Part shown: in pieces, positions 24,318-33,656 of the stretch
Position numbering within the stretch: the first letter of the stretch is position 1
How the letters are laid out: each line of letters begins with the position of its first letter
The notes under the pieces: generated by a model
Database searches by the model: none
Seen by the model: only the letters and a program-made list of their open reading frames with translations
What the model was told of the DNA's origin: nothing
From: Bacillota bacterium
GTDB taxonomy: Bacteria; Bacillota; UBA4882; UBA8346
NCBI GenBank assembly: GCA_023392595.1
Contig: JAEVYU010000020.1
Coordinates: 1 to 41,802, forward strand
Direction: 5' to 3'
Length of the DNA stretch: 41,802 nt
Program-made: the position numbers and the translations under genes

Positions 24318-25253
24318 ATGAAAAATCAAAATTTACTTGGACATTTACTGGCTTTGATAACCGTTTTTATCTGGGGTATTACATTTATATCCACGAAGAT
24401 TCTTTTAACGGAGTTGACACCGGTTGAAATATTATTTTACAGGTTTATCATTGCGTATATCGTTTTATTTCTGATATATCCTAAAATCCAAAAGAGCATC
24501 AAGTTACGGGAGGAACTGCTTTTTTTCGGTTTGGGTGTAACCGGAGTCACCTTTTATTTCCTTTTTGAAAACATCGCTTTACAATTTTCCCTGGCTTCCA
24601 ATGTCAGTTTGTTAATCTCGGCCGCACCCATTTTGACGGCGATTGTAGCCCATTTTACGGTTGGCGATGAAAAATTAAGCCCCCGGTTGATAGAAGGCTT
24701 TATTGTGGCGATGGCCGGGATCGCGCTAGTGGTTTTTAATGGGAAATTGGTATTGCAACTGAATCCTGTAGGCGATATGCTCGCTATTCTTGCGGCGTTG
24801 GTTTGGGCGATATATTCCGTATTGTTGAAGAAAATTGGACCCGACTGGCATCCGGTTTATGTGGTTCGCAAAACTTTTTTTTATGGCTTATTAACCACTG
24901 TGCCATGGCTTTTTTGGTTTAAGGACGATCTGAAGGTCGGTCATCATCTTGGATTCCCGGTTGTCTTCAATGTTTTATTTTTGGGTCTTATTGCCTCGGC
25001 ATTGTGCTATGTCATGTGGAATCAGTCGGTCAAAAGAATCGGGGTTGTAAAATCCGGCAATTACATTTATCTTGTGCCGCTGGTTACCATGATTGCTTCA
25101 GTTTTGGTATTAAAAGAAAAAGTGAACGGATGGATGATTTTGGGAGGATTATTGATATTTTGCGGGGTTTACATTGCAGAACGGGGGATTGGTTTGGAGC
25201 GCTATTTTAAGAAATCTTCCAAAACTGAGCAGGTTCCCCTTAGCGGCAAATGA
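24318..25253 (+). CDS. EamA/DMT-family transporter
   Basis: A second drug/metabolite transporter in the window, 311 residues, with ten predicted helices in two EamA repeats (NLLGHLLALITVFIWGITFISTK at the start; VPLVTMIASVLVLKEKVNGW near the end). It is not a close copy of the 14511-15434 transporter. The ATG at 24318 is about 15 nt from GGAGG, which is long, but no better in-frame start keeps the first helix. It stands alone between a terminator and the DUF2000 gene. Its substrate is unknown. Confidence 0.88.
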   Translation: MKNQNLLGHLLALITVFIWGITFISTKILLTELTPVEILFYRFIIAYIVLFLIYPKIQKSIKLREELLFFGLGVTGVTFYFLFENIALQFSLASNVSLLISAAPILTAIVAHFTVGDEKLSPRLIEGFIVAMAGIALVVFNGKLVLQLNPVGDMLAILAALVWAIYSVLLKKIGPDWHPVYVVRKTFFYGLLTTVPWLFWFKDDLKVGHHLGFPVVFNVLFLGLIASALCYVMWNQSVKRIGVVKSGNYIYLVPLVTMIASVLVLKEKVNGWMILGGLLIFCGVYIAERGIGLERYFKKSSKTEQVPLSGK

Positions 25254-25367
25254 AGAACCACGTATGAACATGATCTAAAATAGAATGAATGCCAGAAAAC
25301 AATTTTTTACAAGGCAAGATTCCTCCGATAAGGTATTCTGGAGAAAAACTTCAGGAGGAATTCTCTT

Positions 25368-25781
25368 ATGAAATTGGTGATGGTCATCAATCAGGAATTA
25401 CCGTTGGGACTGATCGCAAATACCGCTGCCGTGCTGGGCTTAAGTGTAGGAGACAGGGTAAGGGGGTTAACCGGGCCGGATATTACCGATGGAGCCGGCC
25501 GAATCCACGCCGGCATAACGAAGGTCAATATTCCCGTTTTAGGAGCGAGCTCCATGGTTTTAGAGGGCCTTTATGAACGCCTTATGGAAGAAAGCGATAG
25601 CGATAGTGATATTCAAATCATTGATTTTAATACAGTGGCTCAACGGTGCAAAAACTACGATGATTATACCCGGGAACTGGCCGCCTGCGGCCAGGATGCG
25701 TTTCAATATTTAGGTCTCTGTTTGTACGGACCGGAGCAAAAGATTAATCGACTGACAGGAAATCTGAGGTTATTGCGATAA
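25368..25781 (+). CDS. DUF2000 family protein
   Basis: The 137-residue protein of the DUF2000 family has a fold resembling type 2 peptidyl-tRNA hydrolases; its function is not established. The conserved start MKLVMVINQELPLGLIANTAAVLGLSVG is intact, and the later GASSMVLEGLYERL segment follows. AGGAGG stands at good spacing. It is followed directly by the promoter and T-box leader of the next operon, so it is probably transcribed on its own. No clear terminator was found between the two. Confidence 0.82.
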   Translation: MKLVMVINQELPLGLIANTAAVLGLSVGDRVRGLTGPDITDGAGRIHAGITKVNIPVLGASSMVLEGLYERLMEESDSDSDIQIIDFNTVAQRCKNYDDYTRELAACGQDAFQYLGLCLYGPEQKINRLTGNLRLLR

Positions 25782-25814
25782 TTTTTCAATCTTACGATAT
25801 TCTTCGCTCTACCA

Positions 25815-25843
25815 TTGACAGGAAGGAAACCATTTGTTATAGT
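25815..25843 (+). promoter_or_regulatory. Sigma-A promoter of the T-box operon
   Basis: A perfect TTGACA (25815-25820) and TATAGT (25838-25843) are separated by 17 bp. Transcription would start near 25850, just before the T-box stem I sequence. Confidence 0.8.
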
Positions 25844-25849
25844 CGTAGT

Positions 25850-26079
25850 GAACAAAATAATCGGCGATGAAAAAGAGAGCTCTTTGTGGACCGTTTAGAG
25901 AGTCGGGGGATGGTGAAACCCGACCGGTTGAAATGATGGGCTGGCACTTTGGAGTTGATAAGGATTGAAGAGGATTCATTCTCTCGCTAAACCGAAAGCT
26001 TCGCCAAGGTGAGCGGTGAATCAAACAGGGTGGAACCGCGGGAACTCTCGCCCCTGAAGGGAAGAGGGTTCCTTTTTTT
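25850..26079 (+). promoter_or_regulatory. T-box leader, glycine-type
   Basis: The 14-nt T-box sequence AGGGTGGAACCGCG is present at 26027-26040. The terminator follows, GGAACTCT (26041-26048) with AGAGGGTTCC (26063-26072), then TTTTTTT. Stem I contains the usual GATGAAAAAGAGAG start and a GATGGTGAAA-type apical element. A GGC triplet followed by A at 25943-25946 is a good glycine specifier. The variable base after TGG in the T-box is A (26034), which would pair with the U73 discriminator of tRNA-Gly. Uncharged tRNA-Gly should therefore permit read-through into the SpoIIM-like gene and glyQS. Confidence 0.93.
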
Positions 26080-26101
26080 ATTTGGGGGGAGGTATTTTAG
26101 G

Positions 26102-26755
26102 GTGAAATTAATGGAATTTCAAAATTTCCGCAGAAAAATGGTCCAGCTTTTGAAAAGGGATTGGCGTTTTTTTCTTTGGACATCATGGCTTTTAATCTTG
26201 GGAGTGGGAATTGGGGTAAGTCTCTCTCAAAATAACCCGATGATTGTCATGATCACCAAAGCATCCCTTCAAAAACTCGCCCAGCTCAAAGAGTGGTTTG
26301 TTCAGGCGCCGCTCATCGGAAAGATCGGCCTGTTATGGTGCAACAATCTTCTTGCATCGTTATTTTCAGTGGTTCTTGGGATCTTTACTTTTCCTCCGGT
26401 CGTGAGTTTGATTGAGAATGGAGTGCTTTTAGGCTTTTTGCAAAAGACGTTAGGGTTACGGCATGGAATATCGCCTGTTTGGTATTATTTATCCCTGGCG
26501 CCGCACGGCATTTTTGAGCTGCCGGCTTTCATTATCGCTTCCGGTTTAGGGATTCGTTTTGGTTTGATTCCCTGGCGGCTAATGTACCATGAATTAGCCA
26601 AACATGACTCACCGCCGTTGTTTCGGAAATTTTTTCAAGACTTGCCTTATTATGCGATTTTAATAGTATTGATGTTACTGATGGCGGCTGTTCTGGAAGT
26701 AACCGTGAGTCCGCTGGTTATGAAAATCGTGGGATTAAAAACATTGGGTATCTGA
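26102..26755 (+). CDS. SpoIIM/DUF95-like membrane protein
   Basis: The 217-residue protein has about five membrane helices and the SpoIIM-superfamily pattern: CNNLLASLFSVVLGIFTFPP, then IENGVLLGF, then LAPHGIFELPAFIIASGLGIRFG. The start is taken as GTG 26102, nine bases after GGGAGG; the in-frame ATG 26111 is too far from it. Sporulation SpoIIM helps engulfment, but members of this family also occur in non-sporulating bacteria, so the role here is open. It is the first gene after the glycine T-box and lies 35 bp before glyQS, so both genes respond to glycine-tRNA charging. Confidence 0.8.
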   Translation: MKLMEFQNFRRKMVQLLKRDWRFFLWTSWLLILGVGIGVSLSQNNPMIVMITKASLQKLAQLKEWFVQAPLIGKIGLLWCNNLLASLFSVVLGIFTFPPVVSLIENGVLLGFLQKTLGLRHGISPVWYYLSLAPHGIFELPAFIIASGLGIRFGLIPWRLMYHELAKHDSPPLFRKFFQDLPYYAILIVLMLLMAAVLEVTVSPLVMKIVGLKTLGI

Positions 26756-26790
26756 AAACAAAATTAAATATGGAAACGGGGGATTTTTAA

Positions 26791-28104
26791 ATGGCTGAAG
26801 TGCAAGCTACGACAACAATGGATAAAATCGTCTCATTAGCCAAACGGCGGGGATTTATTTTTCAATCCAGTGAGATTTATGGAGGATTAAACAGTTGCTG
26901 GGATTACGGCCCATTGGGAGTGGAACTGAAAAATAATGTAAAACAGGCTTGGCGCCGTAAAGTGATTCAGGAACGGGATGATATGGTAGGACTGGATGCC
27001 GCTATTTTGATGCATCCTAGAGTTTGGGAGGCCAGCGGCCATGTGGCCGGCTTTTCCGACCCGATGGTTGACTGTAAGTCTTGTAAACAACGCTTCCGGG
27101 CCGATCATTTGGAAGGGGATAAATGCCCGGCTTGTGGCGGGGAGTTGACCGAGGCCCGTCAATTCAATCTGATGTTTAAAACTCACATGGGTCCGGTGGA
27201 AGACAGCGCTGCAGTGGTGTATCTGCGCCCTGAAACGGCCCAGGGTATGTTTGTCAATTTTAATAACGTTTTAACAACGACCCGTATGAAGTTGCCATTT
27301 GGCATCGCCCAGGTTGGAAAATCATTCCGGAACGAGATTACACCGGGTAATTTCACATTCAGGACCCGGGAATTTGAGCAAATGGAGATCGAATATTTCG
27401 TTAAACCCGGTACCGATGAGCAGATCCACCAGGAATGGATTAAGCAGCGTTTTCAGTGGTACCTGGATCTGGGGTTGACCAAAGAACGGTTACGCCTTCG
27501 GGAGCACGAAAAAGATGAATTGGCCCATTATGCCAAGGGTTGTTATGATATTGAGTATTTCTTCCCGATGGGTTGGTCGGAGCTTGAGGGCATTGCCAAC
27601 CGCACTGATTTTGACTTGACCCAGCATTCCAAATACAGTGGGCAGCGGATGGATTATTTTGATCAAGAAGCGAACGAACATTATATCCCTTATGTTATCG
27701 AACCTTCAGCCGGGGCCGATCGGGGTACGCTTGCTTTTCTATTGGATGCTTATCATGAAGAACCGGATAAAGATGAAACTCGGGTGGTATTGAAGCTTCA
27801 CCGGGCATTGGCCCCCTATAAAGTGGCTGTTTTACCGTTGTCAAAGAAAGAGCCGTTACTTGAAATAGCCGGTGGAATCGAAAAAGAATTGCGTAAATAC
27901 TGGATGGTTGACTATGATGATTCGAAAGCCATTGGACGTCGTTATCGCCGTCAGGATGAAATTGGGACCCCTTATTGCGTCACTGTTGATTTTCAAACCG
28001 TTGAAGATAAGGCGGTCACTGTAAGAGATCGGGATACCATGGAACAGGAGCGGATTCCCATTGCCGAGTTGACCAAGTATTTGACGGAAAAGTTGGCCTG
28101 GTAA
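26791..28104 (+). CDS. glyQS: Glycyl-tRNA synthetase (single-chain, dimeric type)
   Basis: This class II aminoacyl-tRNA synthetase charges tRNA-Gly and is the homodimeric type, not the two-subunit GlyQ+GlyS type. The 437-residue chain shows class II motif 1 around YGPLGVELKNNVKQ, a zinc-ribbon insertion (CKSCKQRF ... CPACGG, about residues 92-118), motif 2 (FRNEITPGNFTFRTREFEQME), motif 3 (AGADRGTLAFLLDAY) and an anticodon-binding C-terminal domain. GGGGGA precedes the ATG. Control by the upstream glycine T-box fits perfectly. Confidence 0.96.
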   Translation: MAEVQATTTMDKIVSLAKRRGFIFQSSEIYGGLNSCWDYGPLGVELKNNVKQAWRRKVIQERDDMVGLDAAILMHPRVWEASGHVAGFSDPMVDCKSCKQRFRADHLEGDKCPACGGELTEARQFNLMFKTHMGPVEDSAAVVYLRPETAQGMFVNFNNVLTTTRMKLPFGIAQVGKSFRNEITPGNFTFRTREFEQMEIEYFVKPGTDEQIHQEWIKQRFQWYLDLGLTKERLRLREHEKDELAHYAKGCYDIEYFFPMGWSELEGIANRTDFDLTQHSKYSGQRMDYFDQEANEHYIPYVIEPSAGADRGTLAFLLDAYHEEPDKDETRVVLKLHRALAPYKVAVLPLSKKEPLLEIAGGIEKELRKYWMVDYDDSKAIGRRYRRQDEIGTPYCVTVDFQTVEDKAVTVRDRDTMEQERIPIAELTKYLTEKLAW

Positions 28105-28135
28105 TTAAGATTTTAATTGCAACCCGTGATGAATG

Positions 28136-28165
28136 AAAAAGCCGGAGAAACTATTCCGGCTTTTT
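28136..28165 (+). terminator. Intrinsic terminator after glyQS
   Basis: GCCGGA (28141-28146) pairs with TCCGGC (28155-28160). The stem is extended by flanking A-run and T-run pairs (AAAAA at 28136-28140, TTTTT at 28161-28165). Confidence 0.88.
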
Positions 28166-28438
28166 ATGTTTTTTTATTCTTAGAGACACCATTGCCAAAA
28201 AATTATTGATTGTGGGCAGAAGTTTTTGTACATTCTTATAATAAATTACCAGGATTAGAAGGTTTTTTTAAAATGATAATGAATTTTATTACCAAAGTAG
28301 ATAATTTGGGGTTGCTGTAAAAAATCATGGGAATAAAAATCATTAAATGAGAGTATTCTTAATTTTTAAGAATGATAAAAATTAGAAATTAAGATAAATT
28401 TGTTAATTTTACATAAACCAGCAAATAGGGTGTGTGGG
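28166..28438. other. AT-rich intergenic region, no gene seen
   Basis: This stretch between the glyQS terminator and the cyclic-nucleotide-binding protein gene is very AT-rich. A TATAAT stands at 28237-28242, but no good -35 box lies 17 bp upstream of it, so the promoter of the next gene is not clear. No RNA gene or repeat was recognised. Confidence 0.5.
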
Positions 28439-29692
28439 ATGACAGATCTTCAGAAACTGAAAGAGAACGGTAGTGCCAGAGTTATCAAGGCCAATGATTA
28501 CGTATTTCGGCAAGGTGAAACCGGGAGTGAAATGTTTATCATTTTATCCGGCAGGGTTGTAGTGACCCTTAAAACCCTCAATGGTTCCTCTTTGACGATT
28601 TCACGCTTGGGAATCGGTGACTTTTTAGGCGAGGTGTCATTAGTCGACGGCTTGCCGCGAAATACTTCAGCGATGGCTGAAACCGATACTACGGTGCTGG
28701 GGATCACCAAAGACAATTTTCAAAATGCCATTTGTGATCCAACGTCAATTCCCTACCGGATTATTATCGGAATGGTTCATCAAATGAATCAATTACACAG
28801 TGAAATTGCTAAGTTGAGCGGTAATCAACAATTAGAGGATTCAAACAACGGGATGGACAAGGATCTTCAGGGAGAACCGGAAACTATCGAGCAAACCGGA
28901 AATGACAATTCTGTTCCAACGGTTCAGGACATAGGTACCAACCATGTGATTAGTGGATATGGCAATTTGTATCCCGATGGGCATAAGAAGTATGATCGGA
29001 TTGCGCCCGGTAGTTTTAATGACTACTTAATCTCCAGTCAATCAACTTGTCCTGTTTGCGGTAATATTTTTGAAGCCAAGAAATTGTATCAGTCGAAAAT
29101 GAAGTTTAAAGCGATGGATCATGATTTCAGAAAACATTATGTGGACTTTGAACCGGTATGGTATTCGATTTGGGTTTGTCCGAAATGTTATTACGCTAAC
29201 TTTTATACAGACTACAATGATATCCCGCCTTTTAAAAAGCAGTTGGTACTGGCTAAACTGGAAGAATTAAAGAAACAGTTCTCTTTTCAATTTAGTGAAC
29301 CCCGAACCATTGATCAAGTGTTTGATGCTTTTTATTTGACATTGGTTTGTGCGGAGTTGGTCCATGCAAGTTCCTTGAAATTCGGGAAAATTTGGCTGCA
29401 ACTATCCTGGCTGTATCACGATGTTGAAGATCAGGAAATGTTTAGTATCGCTACAGGCCAAGCGTTAAAGGGCTATTATGACGTGATCTATAAAACCGGT
29501 GAGAATTTGTCGATCGTCCAAGCCCAACAATGTTTCTTATTGCTGGGTGAACTTTATTTACAGAAAGGAAATGAAAAGGAGGCTTTGCATAACTTCTATA
29601 CGGCCATTAAAAAAGATGGCGGCAAAGATGCCTTTAATCAACAGGCTGAAGATCGAATTCATGACATTCGTAGGGGAAAAATGAATTTGTGA
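28439..29692 (+). CDS. Cyclic-nucleotide-binding domain fused to DUF2225
   Basis: The 417-residue soluble protein has residues about 1-120 as a Crp-type cyclic nucleotide-binding domain (FRQGETGSEMFIILSGRVVV ... GIGDFLGEVSLVDGLPRNTSAMAE). It lacks the helix-turn-helix that would make it a Crp regulator. After an acidic linker comes a DUF2225 domain with two CxxC knuckles (CPVCGNIF and CPKCYYANF), probably binding zinc, then helical TPR-like repeats at the end (LLGELYLQKGNEKEALHNFYTAI). The start ATG 28439 is chosen over an upstream TTG because it begins the domain. No DNA-binding or catalytic site is visible; a sensor or adaptor role is inference. Confidence 0.82.
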   Translation: MTDLQKLKENGSARVIKANDYVFRQGETGSEMFIILSGRVVVTLKTLNGSSLTISRLGIGDFLGEVSLVDGLPRNTSAMAETDTTVLGITKDNFQNAICDPTSIPYRIIIGMVHQMNQLHSEIAKLSGNQQLEDSNNGMDKDLQGEPETIEQTGNDNSVPTVQDIGTNHVISGYGNLYPDGHKKYDRIAPGSFNDYLISSQSTCPVCGNIFEAKKLYQSKMKFKAMDHDFRKHYVDFEPVWYSIWVCPKCYYANFYTDYNDIPPFKKQLVLAKLEELKKQFSFQFSEPRTIDQVFDAFYLTLVCAELVHASSLKFGKIWLQLSWLYHDVEDQEMFSIATGQALKGYYDVIYKTGENLSIVQAQQCFLLLGELYLQKGNEKEALHNFYTAIKKDGGKDAFNQQAEDRIHDIRRGKMNL

Positions 29693-29733
29693 GGCTTCAT
29701 GATTTGAGATTTTGGCGATGGGGCCCTGCTTTT

Positions 29734-31554
29734 TTAGCACGCTTGATAGTGTTGTTGGCAGAGGCGCGCAAAAATACCTCCGCATTTGATTAACTCGGCA
29801 TGGGACCCGCTTTCGGCGATTTTACCGTCTTGAATCACGATAATCCGATCGGCGTTTTGGATCGTAGATAGACGATGGGCAACGATAAAGGAAGTCCGCC
29901 CTTTGAGCAATACCATCAATGCATTTTGTAACTCTTTTTCAGTCTGCGTGTCAATGTTGGAAGTTGCTTCATCCAAGATCAGTATGCGGGGATCCCGTAT
30001 TAAGGCCCTTGCAAAGGCGACCAATTGACGTTGACCGATTGAAAGGCTGCTGCCCCGTTCGTGAACCTCGCTGTCGTACCCATCCGGTAAGGAAGTAATG
30101 TATTCATGAATACCGACTGCTTTCGCAGCCGCTACGATTTCCTCCCTAGTGGCGTCGGGCTTGCCGTAACGGATGTTTTCGGCGATGGTTCCTGAAAAAA
30201 TGAAGGTATCCTGCAATACCATGGCGATTTGTTTTCGGTAATCTTGTTGGGCGATATTCCGTAAATCCAAGCCATCGATTTTGACTGAGCCTGCAACCGG
30301 ATCGTAAAAGCGGCTCAGCAAATTGATAATCGTTGTTTTACCGGCTCCGGTAGGTCCCACCACTGCAATCACTTCACCGGGTTTGACCTCAATATTAAAA
30401 TCTTTCAAAATCGATTTTTCCGGCCCATAACCAAAGTCGACATGACTGAAAGTTATGGCGCCATTAATTTTTTTCATCGCAGTGGGATTCTCGGGATCGG
30501 ATACTTCAGGCTGGTAGTCCAGGAGTTCAAAAATCCGTTCACAGGAGGCCATGGCGGTACTGATCACATTGAAGAGATTGCTTAAATTCTGGATGGGTTG
30601 AAAAAAACGGTTGATGTAATTGGAGAATGAAGCGATAGTACCTAAGGTTATCCAATGATGAAGGTATAAAACACCGCCAACGGCAACCACTGCTGTTGTA
30701 CCGATAATATTCACAAAACCGATGGCAGGCCAGAAAAAGGCGTTAAGAGGAATGAAACGCAATCCAGCCGCAAAATTTTCCTGGTTAATGTTGGCGAAAA
30801 ATCCCATGTTGACTTTTTCGCGGGAAAAGGCCTGGGTGACGCCCATGCCCATTAAGGATTCGTTTAAATTCGAATTGACTGCCGAGAGGGTACGGCGCAT
30901 CTTTCTTGATACTTCCAGCATCCTGTTGCGCACAAACACGGCCAACCAGATGGTAAGAGGTGTCACAAAAAGGACAATCAACGACATGCGCAAGTCGAGC
31001 CAAATCATCATTCCGACCAACCCCACCAGGGTAAGGGTATCGGCGAAGGCCGTACTGACCCCGGAAGTCAACAATTCCTCCAAAGAGTTTACATCATTGG
31101 TAACCCGGAGCATGATTCGCCCTGTTTTCTGGCGGTCAAAGAAACTGGCGGAAAGAAATTGGATATGCTCGAACAAATCGCGCCGGATGTCGAATATAGC
31201 ATGCTGGCCGATGAAATTCATCAAATGATTTTGAACCATTAACCCCATATATTGGATGATGGCGACTCCGATATAGATCAGCGCAATTTTGGTGAGACCC
31301 ACCGGGTCGTGTTTGGAAATATAACGGTCAATGCTGATCCCAAGCAGGTATGGAAGTAAAAGCGCAGCCACAATGGCAACCATTGCGGCAGAGACCATGG
31401 CCAAGATTTTCCAGCGGTAAGGTTTAAGATAGAAGACCGTTCTTTGCAGCAATTTATTGTCGAAAGGTCTTTTATCATCATACATTTCATCCTCAGAGAG
31501 CACGATTAAACCTTTTTTCGCTTTTTCCACAGGATTAACGAGTCGGGGTTGCAT
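29734..31554 (-). CDS. ABC exporter half-transporter (canonical site)
   Basis: The 606-residue fusion of six membrane helices (about residues 45-320) and an ATPase domain is the ABCB type. Walker A GPTGAGKTT, signature SIGQRQ, Walker B ILILDEATSNID with the catalytic glutamate, and the switch histidine IVAHRLST are all intact. It is encoded just downstream of a similar gene (31589-33370) on the same strand; together they should form a heterodimeric multidrug or lipid exporter. Here the consensus ATPase site residues are complete, whereas the partner carries aspartate at the catalytic position. Its transcript ends near 29734, opposite the CNB-DUF2225 gene. Confidence 0.94.
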   Translation of the reverse strand: MQPRLVNPVEKAKKGLIVLSEDEMYDDKRPFDNKLLQRTVFYLKPYRWKILAMVSAAMVAIVAALLLPYLLGISIDRYISKHDPVGLTKIALIYIGVAIIQYMGLMVQNHLMNFIGQHAIFDIRRDLFEHIQFLSASFFDRQKTGRIMLRVTNDVNSLEELLTSGVSTAFADTLTLVGLVGMMIWLDLRMSLIVLFVTPLTIWLAVFVRNRMLEVSRKMRRTLSAVNSNLNESLMGMGVTQAFSREKVNMGFFANINQENFAAGLRFIPLNAFFWPAIGFVNIIGTTAVVAVGGVLYLHHWITLGTIASFSNYINRFFQPIQNLSNLFNVISTAMASCERIFELLDYQPEVSDPENPTAMKKINGAITFSHVDFGYGPEKSILKDFNIEVKPGEVIAVVGPTGAGKTTIINLLSRFYDPVAGSVKIDGLDLRNIAQQDYRKQIAMVLQDTFIFSGTIAENIRYGKPDATREEIVAAAKAVGIHEYITSLPDGYDSEVHERGSSLSIGQRQLVAFARALIRDPRILILDEATSNIDTQTEKELQNALMVLLKGRTSFIVAHRLSTIQNADRIIVIQDGKIAESGSHAELIKCGGIFARLCQQHYQAC

Positions 31555-31588
31555 ATTATATTATCCCTCTTTCAATGAAATCACCCGG

Positions 31589-33370
31589 TTAAGCGTTCTC
31601 TGGGGGCAATTCCTGCATCGTTTGAACGGAATATAGTTCTTGATAGAATGGATTTTGATCCATTAAATCTTCATGGGTTCCTTGAGCCCGGATTTCTCCG
31701 CTTTCAAGTATAATCACCCGATCGGCAAGTCTGGCGGTTGAAAGGCGTTGCGTGATGATTATCGTGGTGCGGTCGGACATCAATTCATTAAGCGCCGTTT
31801 GGATTTCCCGTTCGGTTTCCACATCCACGCTGGAAGTAGAATCATCGAGTATTAATATCTTGGGGTTTAATAGGAGCGCTCTGGCAATCGCGACCCGTTG
31901 TTTTTGGCCTCCTGAGAGGCCTACGCCTCTTTCCCCGACGATCGTATGGTAACCTTCGGGCAATGCCATGATATACTCGTCTATCTGGGCCGCCTTGGCG
32001 GCTTTTCGAATCTCGGCCATACCGGCATCAGGCTTCCCGAAAGCAATGTTATCGGCGAGGGTGGCTGAAAATAAAAATGTTTCTTGCAATACCAGACCAA
32101 TCTGTTTACGCCACCAATTCAAATTTAATTCTGTCAAATCGACTCCATCGGCCCGGATATGGCCCCGCTGGGGATCATAGAAACGGGGAATAAGGCTTAC
32201 CAAAGTACTTTTACCGGAACCGGTCAAACCGATGATGGCGACTTTTTCACCGGGCATCACCGTCAAATTAAGCTCTTTAATAATCGGGTACCAATGAAGC
32301 GCTTCCGGATTTTGGTACCCGAAAGTTACTCCTTCAAATTGGATTTTACCGCTTAACCCGGGTAATACTTTACCCCCACCCGTCGGTGAGGCGATATCTT
32401 CCGTTTCATTTAAAATTTCAGTAACCCGTTTTACAGCTCCCTCCACCTGCCGGATTTGGTTGGTATTCGGCGCTAACATGGTAAAGGGCCAATTCAGCAT
32501 TGTTAAGTAGAAAACAAAACTAATCAAACTTCCAAGGGACATCTGCCCCCGGATTACTCTAAACCCGCCATACCAAAGAATGGCTGCCATTCCGAGCGCG
32601 GCTCCGAAAATTAAGAAAGGCTGCAAAAAAGCCTGAAGTTTGGTGACGTTTAAATTTTTGAGCAACATAGTTCCATTTTCGGCGGCAAACTTTGTAATTT
32701 CTGCATTCTCCATTGCAAAGGCCTTTACAACTCTAATCCCGGTAACATTCTCCTGCACCTTGGCATTGAGGATTCCCGCCTGGATCTGGCGTTCCGCGAC
32801 CGCCCGGCGCATTTTGTTACTGAAAATTAGGGCGGTTGGGATAATAATCGGGGAGATTGCCAGACATACCAGCGCAAGTTTCCAATCGGTGATAAAAAGT
32901 AAAGCGGCCACAATGAGATAATACATATAGATTTGGGAACGGTGTTCGATGTTATAGGCGTAAAAATTTTTTATCAACTCAATATCCAATGTTAGCCGCG
33001 ACATTAAATCGCCGATTCGGACCCGATTGTAAAACCGGAATGAGAGGGTTTGCAGTTTTTGATACAACCGGTTTCGTAAATCCCGGACGATTTTGGTTCC
33101 GGTATACCAAAATAAATAAATCATCGGAAAAAGAAACAACGCCCGCATTAACCCGGCCAAAAGGAGAAACCCGCACCATTTTGCCAATAGCCATCCGCCA
33201 TCGGGCCGTTTCTCAAGGACGGGAAAAACATCATCCCAAATATGCCCGACACCCCAGGGAATAATATACATTAAACTGTTTTGAACAATCATCAATAGAA
33301 AACCCGTACAGAAAAGCCAACGGTACGGGCGGAAATACGGATACAGTTTCTTGAAAATTTTAAGCGTCAT
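31589..33370 (-). CDS. ABC exporter half-transporter (degenerate site)
   Basis: The 593-residue membrane-plus-ATPase protein is the first gene of the exporter pair. Walker A is GLTGSGKST and the signature LSGGQKQR, but Walker B reads ILILDDSTSSVD, so the catalytic glutamate is aspartate. The switch histidine is also replaced (ITQRLST, glutamine in place of histidine). This is the pattern of heterodimeric exporters such as TM287/288 and BmrCD, where one site hydrolyses ATP slowly or not at all. ATG 33370 is preferred, with AGGG nine bases before it; the ATG at 33379 touches that site. The partner gene lies 34 bp downstream. Confidence 0.94.
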   Translation of the reverse strand: MTLKIFKKLYPYFRPYRWLFCTGFLLMIVQNSLMYIIPWGVGHIWDDVFPVLEKRPDGGWLLAKWCGFLLLAGLMRALFLFPMIYLFWYTGTKIVRDLRNRLYQKLQTLSFRFYNRVRIGDLMSRLTLDIELIKNFYAYNIEHRSQIYMYYLIVAALLFITDWKLALVCLAISPIIIPTALIFSNKMRRAVAERQIQAGILNAKVQENVTGIRVVKAFAMENAEITKFAAENGTMLLKNLNVTKLQAFLQPFLIFGAALGMAAILWYGGFRVIRGQMSLGSLISFVFYLTMLNWPFTMLAPNTNQIRQVEGAVKRVTEILNETEDIASPTGGGKVLPGLSGKIQFEGVTFGYQNPEALHWYPIIKELNLTVMPGEKVAIIGLTGSGKSTLVSLIPRFYDPQRGHIRADGVDLTELNLNWWRKQIGLVLQETFLFSATLADNIAFGKPDAGMAEIRKAAKAAQIDEYIMALPEGYHTIVGERGVGLSGGQKQRVAIARALLLNPKILILDDSTSSVDVETEREIQTALNELMSDRTTIIITQRLSTARLADRVIILESGEIRAQGTHEDLMDQNPFYQELYSVQTMQELPPENA

Positions 33371-33656
33371 CGAATTCATCCCTTGGGTTTCGATTCATGG
33401 ACTTATCTGAAATGCATAAAATACTTATGTGATATATAAACCATATACGTTGAAGTTGTTTAAATCCCTTTTTAAAGAATTGTTAACTTTTACCAACCTC
33501 AAGCGGCTCATGAAGTTTCATCCTTACCATAAAAAGGTTAAACGATTACCAGTATTATTTTAAAAATAGAGCTCGTTGGCGAAAGGTTTCAAACCAAATC
33601 CATAGAATTAATTCTAATATAAAATGAAATGCTTTAGAGTAGCTGGGGGTCAATGA

